Origin: Chth-196 sp044376515
GTDB taxonomy: Bacteria > Verrucomicrobiota > Verrucomicrobiia > Chthoniobacterales > Chthoniobacteraceae
Reading direction: 5' to 3'
Assembly (NCBI GenBank): GCA_044376515.1
Contig: JBILKV010000250.1
Coordinates: 1 to 6,018, forward strand
DNA length: 6,018 nt
Under the pieces are notes generated by a model, which saw nothing but the letters and a program-made list of their open reading frames with translations, did no database searches and was not told where the DNA came from. Position numbers and translations under genes: made by a program. Positions 1 to 5,315 of this stretch are shown here, piece after piece (within the stretch, counting starts at the first letter, position 1; each line of letters begins with the position of its first letter).

Positions 1-1488
1 AATGCGATTGCGTTGCGCGAGCAGGCCGGCTTTACCTCCCGCGCCCCGCGCTGGGCGCGCGCCTACAAGTTTGCGCCCGAGCAGGCCGAAACCCGGTTGC
101 GTCGCATTCTTTTTCAGGTCGGACGCACAGGGGTGGTCACGCCTGTGGCGGACCTCGAGCCCGTCCATCTGCGGGGTAGCACCATTGCGCGGGCCACCCT
201 GCACAACGAGGACGAAATCCGGCGCAAGGACATCCGGGCGGGCGACACCGTGGTGATTGAAAAGGCGGGCGAAGTGATCCCCGCGGTGGTGCGCGTTATC
301 TTGGAAAAACGTCCCGCGGAGACGGAGCCCTTTGATTTTGCACAGGCGACCGGCGGGGTGTGTCCGGCCTGCCGTGGTCCAATCCACAGGGATCCGGAGT
401 TTGTCGCCTGGCTGTGCCCCAACCTGCATTGTCCGGCGCAGCGAACGCGGCGTCTGGAGTACATGGCGCGGCGCACTGCGCTGGATTTGGAGGGCCTCGG
501 CGGGATCGTCGCGGACAAGCTTGTGGAAACTGGCATCCTGCACAGCCCACTCGATCTTTTTGCGCTCGAGCGCGAGCAGCGGCTGTTGTCGATTCTGGCC
601 GAACTGAATCTTGGCACTCCGGAGGAACCCCGCGTCTTCGGTGCAAAAAACGCCACCAAGCTCAACGCCGCCGTCGGTCGCGCGAGGGAGCTCCCGCTGG
701 CGCGCTGGCTGCACGCGCTTGCGATCCCCGAGGTTGGTGAGACCATCGCGCACGAATTGGCGGCCGCGCATCCCGATCTGGAGGCTGTCGCCGGCTCGGA
801 CCTGTTGCGGGCCATTCTCGAACGGGAAAAGCGGCTCGGAAGCATCGAGGAAAAGAATCCCGCCGCCCGTAGGAATAGCGGACTCTCAGCGGACGCAAAG
901 GAGGCGCTCAAAGGAGAGCATGAAGCTCTGAGGCAGGAGGTCCGCAGGCTCGATGCGCTGCTGCTGGAGCGCAAGTTTGCAAAGCCCTCAAAACGGAAAG
1001 TGGCGGCTGGAACAGACGCCTATGCAGGCGTGGTGTACGCGGTGGGGCCGGTGGTCGCCGCGGCGGTTCTCTCCTACTTCGATTCGGCCGAGGGCCGTGC
1101 CGTTCTGGAGCGGCTCAGGGAACTGGGCATTCATCCCTCCAGCGCGTCTGCTGCCCCCGCAGCTGCCGAGGGTTCGGCGGCAAGCGGCAAGACCTTTGTG
1201 CTCACCGGAACGCTGCCCAACCTGAGCCGCGACCAGGCCAAGGCGCTCATCCGCGCGGCGGGCGGAAACGTCACGGGCTCGGTGACTGGCAAAACGGACT
1301 ACCTGGTGGCCGGCGAGGAGGCGGGCTCGAAACTGGAGGTGGCCCGTGCTCTGGCCGTGCCGGTGTTGAACGAGGCGGAGTTGCTGGCGCTGCTCCAAAC
1401 CGATGGAATTGCTCCGCAACCCGCGTCCAAACCCGTTCAATCTGGAACCGAACAACCACGCCCGCAGCAAGCCGACCTCCCATTTTGA
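1..1488 (+). CDS. ligA: NAD+-dependent DNA ligase LigA, C-terminal part (5' end outside window)
   Basis: This enzyme seals 3'-OH/5'-phosphate nicks in duplex DNA using NAD+, during replication and repair. The reading frame is open from the first base, giving 495 residues. Residue 1 aligns by eye with about Asn292 of E. coli LigA, so domain Ia and most of the adenylation domain, including the KxDG lysine, lie upstream. Seen here are the end of the nucleotidyltransferase domain with the APRWARAYKF motif (Lys23 matches E. coli Lys314), the OB fold (GRTGVVTPVADLEPV, then TLHNEDEI and GDTVVIEKAGEVIP), a Cys4 zinc finger (Cys121, Cys124, Cys139, Cys144), the helix-hairpin-helix domain (about 150-375), a BRCT domain (about 396-466, GKTFVLTGTL to the LLALL end) and a Pro/Gln-rich tail. 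The HhH domain carries two extra segments, about residues 201-213 and 272-343, absent from E. coli LigA; the second is charged and helical. The stop is TGA at 1486. Identity is very secure. Confidence 0.97.
   Translation, partial: NAIALREQAGFTSRAPRWARAYKFAPEQAETRLRRILFQVGRTGVVTPVADLEPVHLRGSTIARATLHNEDEIRRKDIRAGDTVVIEKAGEVIPAVVRVILEKRPAETEPFDFAQATGGVCPACRGPIHRDPEFVAWLCPNLHCPAQRTRRLEYMARRTALDLEGLGGIVADKLVETGILHSPLDLFALEREQRLLSILAELNLGTPEEPRVFGAKNATKLNAAVGRARELPLARWLHALAIPEVGETIAHELAAAHPDLEAVAGSDLLRAILEREKRLGSIEEKNPAARRNSGLSADAKEALKGEHEALRQEVRRLDALLLERKFAKPSKRKVAAGTDAYAGVVYAVGPVVAAAVLSYFDSAEGRAVLERLRELGIHPSSASAAPAAAEGSAASGKTFVLTGTLPNLSRDQAKALIRAAGGNVTGSVTGKTDYLVAGEEAGSKLEVARALAVPVLNEAELLALLQTDGIAPQPASKPVQSGTEQPRPQQADLPF
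814..1029 (+). other. Charged coiled-coil-like insertion in the LigA HhH domain
   Basis: This covers LigA fragment residues about 272-343. In E. coli LigA the text between the conserved LEAL-type helix and the VGxVVA hairpin is only about a dozen residues. Here about 70 more are present, rich in Glu, Lys and Arg. The core, residues 301-325, has hydrophobic residues in a heptad-like spacing (Leu303, Leu310, Val314, Leu317, Leu321), which suggests a helical hairpin or coiled coil. It is followed by a basic stretch (KPSKRK). The frame stays open and the HhH and BRCT motifs resume normally after it, so this is an in-frame domain elaboration and not a frameshift. Its function is unknown; the exact boundaries are by-eye estimates. 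Confidence 0.7.
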
Positions 1489-1530
1489 TCAAAACCGTTT
1501 TGCGGACGCCGTTCAAAATCCGGTTGCTCA

Positions 1531-1558
1531 AAACAAAAAGGGCCGATGGAGCGCGGCC
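1531..1558 (-). terminator. Probable intrinsic terminator of pgsA
   Basis: Read on the minus strand, GGCCG (1558-1554) and CGGCC (1545-1541) form a 5-bp all-GC stem with an 8-base loop. It is followed by C, then TTTTTGTTT (1539-1531), a good U-tract. It sits about 100 bases past the pgsA stop codon, between the convergent ligA and pgsA genes. The stem is short, which lowers confidence. In the plus direction it lacks a T-run, so it would not serve ligA. Confidence 0.55.
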
Positions 1559-1585
1559 GTCTCATCCCAGAAAATCCGTTCCGGG

Positions 1586-1635
1586 GTCTCTCAACCCGAA
1601 CCGGGCTGCTCCCACTCGTAGGAACCCCGAGAGAC
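1586..1635. repeat. Inverted repeat between ligA and pgsA
   Basis: GTCTCTC (1586-1592) is the exact reverse complement of GAGAGAC (1629-1635). A smaller stem, CCCG/CGGG (1595-1598 and 1602-1605), lies inside. A competing pairing, CGGGGT (1582-1587) with ACCCCG (1624-1629), is also possible. There is no T-tract on either side. It may be a transcript-end structure shared by the convergent genes; this is weak. Confidence 0.35.
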
Positions 1636-1660
1636 GGCATGTCGTGCGCCCGCGGGGCGT

Positions 1661-2257
1661 TCAGCGGTCTTGGATCAGGTGGCGGTTTTTCCAGAGGTAA
1701 CTGAGACCCGACCCGACCGTGAGGGCGAGCGCCAGACCCAGCAGGGTCGAACCCAGCGGCTTCCAAAGCATCTGCTGGAAGGGAAGGGGCGGCACCCAGC
1801 CCTGACGCTCCCACTCCGCAAAGCTAAGCAGCAGCAGGAAATAAAGAACCATGATGATCTGCCAGATGGTCTTGTGCTTGCCGAAGCGGTCGGAGGAAAG
1901 GACGACCCCTTTGGTGGCTGCCAGTTGGCGCAGGCCCGTGATCAGAAACTCGCGGCTGACAATCACGATCGCCGCCCAAGCAGGCACGGCCGGGCGTCCG
2001 TCGTAGTCGAGTGCGGCGAGACAAATCAGGCCGGTTGCCGTCAGGATTTTGTCCGCGAGCGGATCCATGAGTGCTCCGAAGTCCGTCACGAGATTCCGGC
2101 TGCGGGCGATGGCGCCGTCCGCGTAGTCAGTGAGGCTGGCAATCCCGAACAACAGCAGTCCCGCGGTGCAGGCCAGCGGCAACTCCGCTTGCAGCACAAG
2201 CGCCAGCAGGGCGGTCAGACCAAAGCGCAGCAGGGTAAGTTTGTTGGGAAGGTTCAT
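1661..2257 (-). CDS. pgsA: CDP-diacylglycerol--glycerol-3-phosphate 3-phosphatidyltransferase (PGP synthase)
   Basis: This integral membrane enzyme converts CDP-diacylglycerol and sn-glycerol 3-phosphate to phosphatidylglycerophosphate and CMP, the committed step to phosphatidylglycerol and cardiolipin. The 198-residue product is close to the usual size (E. coli 182). It carries the complete CDP-alcohol phosphatidyltransferase signature: Asp44, Asp47-Gly48, Ala51-Arg52, Gly61, Asp65 and Asp69 in the family spacing D-x2-DG-x2-AR-x8-G-x3-D-x3-D. PgsA-like hallmarks are the MNLPNKLTLLR start, SREFLITGLRQLAA (101-114) and GKHKT plus Gln133. Hydrophobic segments lie near 9-22, 26-42, 71-83, 91-109, 131-147 and 168-189. 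The frame is open far upstream opposite gnd, but the ATG at 2257 begins the conserved N terminus. No clear Shine-Dalgarno precedes it. It is convergent with ligA and divergent from gnd. The family also includes CDP-alcohol enzymes with other acceptors, but the added motifs favour PgsA. Confidence 0.93.
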   Translation of the reverse strand: MNLPNKLTLLRFGLTALLALVLQAELPLACTAGLLLFGIASLTDYADGAIARSRNLVTDFGALMDPLADKILTATGLICLAALDYDGRPAVPAWAAIVIVSREFLITGLRQLAATKGVVLSSDRFGKHKTIWQIIMVLYFLLLLSFAEWERQGWVPPLPFQQMLWKPLGSTLLGLALALTVGSGLSYLWKNRHLIQDR

Positions 2258-2407
2258 CGCGATTGGCCGCCGGTGTCCCGTAGAACGCAGCCTGGGGGTG
2301 GTTGCGCCAGCGCGGGCCGCCGCGCCGAAAAGCCGGTTGCCGACTCCTGATTGTGCCGATAGCCTGACCCTTCGCTCAATCTGAAACCCAAAACCAACTA
2401 AGAAAAC
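2258..2407. promoter_or_regulatory. Divergent pgsA-gnd intergenic region, presumed bidirectional promoter
   Basis: This 150-base gap separates the start codons of two divergently transcribed genes, so promoters for both should lie here or just inside the neighbouring gene. On the plus strand, TTGTGC (2351-2356) and CTCAAT (2375-2380) are an 18-base-spaced but poor match to a sigma-70 promoter. I see no consensus promoter on the minus strand. The 45 bases just before gnd are noticeably A-rich compared with the GC-rich part near pgsA. Neither gene has a clear Shine-Dalgarno sequence. The location is inferred from gene arrangement, not from a recognised motif. Confidence 0.4.
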
Positions 2408-3829
2408 ATGTCTGGAAACTGCGATATCGGTCTCATCGGCTTGGCCGTCATGGGAGAAAACCTGGTCCTCAACATGGAGAGCAAGGGCTTTTCCGTGGCT
2501 GTGTACAACAGAACGACCGCAGTGACAGACAAGTTTGCGGAGGGGCGCGCGAAGGGCAAAAACATCGTTCCCGCCCAGACCCTTGAGGCATTTGTCGGCG
2601 CGCTCAAGCGCCCGCGGAAGGCGCAGATCATGGTGAAGGCAGGGGCGGCAGTCGACGCGGTCATCGAACAACTCATTCCCTTGCTCGAACCTGGCGACAT
2701 CATCATTGACGGCGGCAACTCGCTCTGGACCGACACGCAGCGCCGTGAGAAGGCGCTTGCCGAAAAGGGCATCCGTTACTTCGGCGTTGGTGTGTCCGGC
2801 GGCGAGGAGGGTGCACTCAAGGGGCCTTCGATCATGCCCGGCGGCTCCAAGGAGGGCTGGGAGTTTCTCGCGCCGATCTACACGAAGATTTCCGCCCACG
2901 TCGACGGCGAGTCCTGCTGCCGCTACATGGGTGCGGACGGCGCTGGCCATTACGTGAAGATGGTGCACAACGGCATCGAGTACGGCGACATGCAGCTCAT
3001 CTGCGAAGCCTACGCCATCCTCAAGCACCTGCTCGGCCTTGACGCCGCGGCACTTGGGAAGATCTTCACCGAATGGAACAGCGGGGAACTCAACAGCTAC
3101 CTGATTGAAATCACCTCGCGCGTCTTCTCGAAGATCGATGCCGAAACCGGCAAGCCGATTGTCGATTTGATCGTGGATCGTGCCGGCCAGAAGGGCACCG
3201 GCAAGTGGACCGTCGGTCACGCCGTGGAAATGGGAGTGCCGCTTTCGACGATTTCCGCTGCGGTGGAGGCACGCATTCTCTCGTCACTGAAGGAGGAACG
3301 CGTCGCTGCGAGTCCCCATCTGGCGGGGCCCGCCCACCATCCGTACGAGGGAGACAAGCAGGCGTTGATCGAGGCTGTGCGCGACGCGCTCTACGCCTCG
3401 AAGATCGTGTCCTACGCGCAGGGCTTCGTGCAGTTGGGCGCAGCGGCAAAGGTATACGACTGGGAGCTGAACTTCGGGGACATCGCGACCATCTGGCGCG
3501 GCGGTTGCATCATTCGCGCCCACTTCCTCAACCGCATCAAACAGGCCTACGAGCTGAATCCCTCGCTCAAGAACCTGCTGCTGGATCCCTATTTCAGCGG
3601 AATCCTTGCCAAGACCCAGGCCAACTGGCGGAGCGCCGTCAGCGCGGCCGTCCTCAACGGGATTCCCGTGCCCGCATTCAGCGCGTCGCTGGCCTACTAC
3701 GACAGTTACCGTGCGGAGCGCCTCCCGGCCAACCTGTTGCAGGCCCAGCGCGACTTCTTTGGCGCGCACACCTACGAGCGCCTCGACAAGCCCGCAGGGC
3801 AGATGTTCCACACGGAGTGGCTCCAGTAG
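2408..3829 (+). CDS. gnd: 6-phosphogluconate dehydrogenase, NADP+-dependent, decarboxylating
   Basis: This cytosolic enzyme oxidatively decarboxylates 6-phosphogluconate to ribulose 5-phosphate and CO2, producing NADPH in the oxidative pentose phosphate pathway. The 473-residue length matches the long, homodimeric class (E. coli 468). The N-terminal Rossmann fold shows GLIGLAVMGEN (residues 8-18), then Asn34-Arg35-Thr36 after the second strand, where the arginine is expected to favour NADP+. IIDGGNS (99-105), VSGGEEGA (129-136) and the catalytic region with Lys184, His187, Asn188, Glu191 and Tyr192 line the active site. Arg448 and His454 match the C-terminal residues that the partner subunit lends to the substrate site, and the protein ends in the family-typical FHTEWLQ. 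The ATG at 2408 puts the nucleotide-binding motif at the normal distance. Only a weak purine stretch precedes it. No other pentose phosphate gene is in the window. The gene appears intact. Confidence 0.97.
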   Translation: MSGNCDIGLIGLAVMGENLVLNMESKGFSVAVYNRTTAVTDKFAEGRAKGKNIVPAQTLEAFVGALKRPRKAQIMVKAGAAVDAVIEQLIPLLEPGDIIIDGGNSLWTDTQRREKALAEKGIRYFGVGVSGGEEGALKGPSIMPGGSKEGWEFLAPIYTKISAHVDGESCCRYMGADGAGHYVKMVHNGIEYGDMQLICEAYAILKHLLGLDAAALGKIFTEWNSGELNSYLIEITSRVFSKIDAETGKPIVDLIVDRAGQKGTGKWTVGHAVEMGVPLSTISAAVEARILSSLKEERVAASPHLAGPAHHPYEGDKQALIEAVRDALYASKIVSYAQGFVQLGAAAKVYDWELNFGDIATIWRGGCIIRAHFLNRIKQAYELNPSLKNLLLDPYFSGILAKTQANWRSAVSAAVLNGIPVPAFSASLAYYDSYRAERLPANLLQAQRDFFGAHTYERLDKPAGQMFHTEWLQ

Positions 3830-3842
3830 CACTTGCCGTATT

Positions 3843-3884
3843 GCCGCGCCCCCCGGCCCGCAATTGATGCGGTCGGGGGGCCGC
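3843..3884 (+). terminator. Strong GC hairpin after gnd, probable terminator
   Basis: The inner stem CCGCA (3858-3862) pairs with TGCGG (3868-3872) around a 5-base loop. After a bulged base it continues as a C6/G6 run (3849-3854 with 3875-3880) and a few more GC pairs outward. It starts 13 bases past the gnd stop codon. The downstream side reads TTCTC instead of a clean T-run, so it may act with a factor or as a 3'-end stabiliser. It suggests that galK is not simply co-transcribed with gnd. Confidence 0.6.
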
Positions 3885-3921
3885 TTCTCAGGCGCTCGGG
3901 CTGACCCGGCCTCCCCTTTGG

Positions 3922-3941
3922 CCCCGGTAAATTCCTCGGGG
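3922..3941. repeat. Small inverted repeat upstream of galK
   Basis: CCCCG (3922-3926) and CGGGG (3937-3941) form an inverted repeat around an AT-rich 10-base centre, GTAAATTCCT. It ends on the first base of the upstream alternative GTG codon of galK. It could be an operator-like site, or an RNA stem that would bury that GTG. In GC-rich DNA a 5-bp repeat can arise by chance. Confidence 0.25.
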
Positions 3942-4012
3942 TGAGTCGGTTCCCGCCTGCGGTCCTCCGCGGAAGGGGTTTCACGTGGCAGCGCGGCGTT
4001 TCTGAGAATAAA

Positions 4013-5143
4013 GTGACCACGTTTTCGCCGGGAACCGCCGCCTCCGCTGACTTCGTCGTCAGCGTCCCTGGACGCGTCAACCTGATCGGTGAACACACCG
4101 ACTACAATCAGGGCTGGGTCCTTCCCGTGGCGATCGAACGTTCCATCCAAATGGTGGTCCGTCGCCGGGACGACCGTCTGGCAACCCTGCGCAGTGGGAA
4201 TAACATCCACGAGGTGACGGTCGATCTCACCAGGCCGATCCGCCCCGGGAACGTCCCTTGGGGACGGTACGTGGAGGGCGTGCTTGCCGGGTACCAAAAC
4301 CTCGGCTGGACCCTTTCAGGATTTGATGCGGAGTTCTCGGCGACTCTCCCGACAGGTGGCGGCCTGAGCAGCAGCGCCGCCCTCGAGCTTGCCGTCGCCA
4401 CCGCAGTCGAAACCCTCTGCCAAAAATCGCTCCCTCCGCTCCAGAGGGCCCTCCTCTGTCAAACCGCGGAACACGAGTTTGCGAACGTGCCGTGTGGGAT
4501 CATGGACCAGTTCGCCATCACCTTCGCCCAAGCCGGTCACGCCTTGCTTCTGGACTGCCGTTCTCGGGAGATGAGCCACGTGCCCCTTGAGCGCACAGGC
4601 GTTTTAATTCTGGTGATCAACAGCGGAGTCAAACACGCGTTGGCCGACGGGGAATATGCGAAGCGTCGGGCCCAATGCGGGGCTGCGGCAGAATGTTTGA
4701 ACGTCCCCTCTCTTCGCGATGTGGGCCGGGATCTCCTGCGGGACAAGGGCCCCGATCTCCCCGAACCCCTCCGCCGGCGCGCGAGGCATGTGGTCTCCGA
4801 AAACGAGCGGACGCTCCTTTTTGTCGAAGCGCTGAAAAGCTCCGAATGGAACACCGCGGGCCGCCTCATGTACGAAAGCCACCAATCCCTCAGTTTGGAC
4901 TATCAGGTGAGCTGCCCGGAGCTTGATCAACTTGTCGAACTGGCCCGCGAAGTCCCGGGCGTGTTTGGGTGCCGAATGACTGGCGGCGGTTTCGGCGGGT
5001 GCGCGGTTGCATTGGTCGAGAGGGCACTGGCCCCGGCCGGCATGGAGAAACTCGCACAACGGTATCAGGCAGCGACGGGCATCACCCCGACGCTCTTCCT
5101 GACCCATGCAACCGGGGGGCCGGCCGTGATGCCTCCCGACTGA
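4013..5143 (+). CDS. galK: Galactokinase (GHMP kinase family)
   Basis: This enzyme phosphorylates alpha-D-galactose with ATP to galactose 1-phosphate, the first kinase step of the Leloir pathway in the cytosol. From the GTG at 4013 the product is 376 residues (E. coli GalK 382). All three family motifs are present: the galactokinase signature GRVNLIGEHTDYN (20-32), the phosphate-binding loop PTGGGLSSSAA (113-123) and the C-terminal CRMTGGGFGGC (320-330). CGIMDQ (161-166) contains the expected catalytic base, Asp165. The frame is open upstream to another GTG at 3941 (400 residues), but the extra 24 residues are Arg- and Pro-rich, match nothing I know in GalK, and that codon sits in an inverted repeat. 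The GTG at 4013 has only a weak GAG six bases before it, so the start is uncertain. No galT, galE or galM is visible nearby. The signature favours galactokinase over other GHMP kinases. Confidence 0.95.
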   Translation: MTTFSPGTAASADFVVSVPGRVNLIGEHTDYNQGWVLPVAIERSIQMVVRRRDDRLATLRSGNNIHEVTVDLTRPIRPGNVPWGRYVEGVLAGYQNLGWTLSGFDAEFSATLPTGGGLSSSAALELAVATAVETLCQKSLPPLQRALLCQTAEHEFANVPCGIMDQFAITFAQAGHALLLDCRSREMSHVPLERTGVLILVINSGVKHALADGEYAKRRAQCGAAAECLNVPSLRDVGRDLLRDKGPDLPEPLRRRARHVVSENERTLLFVEALKSSEWNTAGRLMYESHQSLSLDYQVSCPELDQLVELAREVPGVFGCRMTGGGFGGCAVALVERALAPAGMEKLAQRYQAATGITPTLFLTHATGGPAVMPPD

Positions 5144-5193
5144 TCGTTCGCGCGAGGCGCCGCCCGTCCTCAGACCCTGAGTCGCATTTCATT

Positions 5194-5237
5194 CTCGACC
5201 GCCCTGCGCCGGGGCCAAACCTGCGAGCATCTTTTTT
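5194..5237 (+). terminator. Possible weak terminator of galK
   Basis: A two-part imperfect stem, CTCG (5194-5197) with CGAG (5224-5227) and inside it GCCC (5201-5204) with GGGC (5212-5215), is followed by CATC and a run of six T (5232-5237). It lies about 50 bases after the galK stop, in the right direction. Pairing is short and interrupted, so this is a tentative call. Confidence 0.3.
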
Positions 5238-5288
5238 ATCTGGGGATTTTACCTGTCCGCAGATGTCCGAGATGAGCGCAGATTTTTT
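5238..5288. repeat. Degenerate short-period repeat with AGAT words
   Basis: CGCAGAT (5258-5264), CCGAGAT (5267-5273) and CGCAGAT (5277-5283) recur at steps of 9 and 10 bases and end in a T6 run (5283-5288). ATCTG (5238-5242) is inverted relative to CAGAT (5260-5264). Similar tandem GCGGAT or GCAGAT words ending in T-runs occur as dispersed intergenic elements in some bacterial genomes, by my recollection. One copy cannot prove it here. Confidence 0.4.
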
Positions 5289-5315
5289 GGGTGGGACTGA
5301 AAGTGGGTGGTGTTT

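Larger units (their letters stand above)
5144..5315. other. Convergent galK-sulfatase spacer, no gene seen
   Basis: This 172-base spacer lies between two stop codons. It contains a small hairpin CTCAG/CTGAG (5169-5173 and 5177-5181), a T-run at 5232-5237, and the degenerate GCAGAT repeat described separately. Its second half is clearly more AT-rich than the flanking genes. I find no supported open reading frame or RNA gene in it. Confidence 0.6.

Noticed and set aside
114..974. 286-codon minus-strand open frame inside ligA
   Set aside because: It is Ser/Arg-rich and antisense to conserved OB, zinc-finger and HhH coding sequence of ligA, so it is a shadow frame.
1586..1635. Possible tRNA or tRNA remnant, suggested by a 7-bp outer stem and a GGTTCG-like inner loop on the minus strand
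   Set aside because: The element is only 50 bases, has no D or anticodon arm, and the inner loop is a short palindrome and not a 7-base T loop.
2258..3220. Upstream in-frame extension of pgsA opposite gnd (to a 519-residue product)
   Set aside because: The extra 321 codons are antisense to the well-conserved gnd gene and match no PgsA sequence. The conserved PgsA N terminus begins at the ATG at 2257.
3284..4297. 337-codon minus-strand open frame spanning the 3' part of gnd and the 5' part of galK
   Set aside because: It is antisense to two clearly identified genes and crosses the hairpin between them. Its sequence is low in recognisable motifs, as expected of a GC-rich shadow frame.
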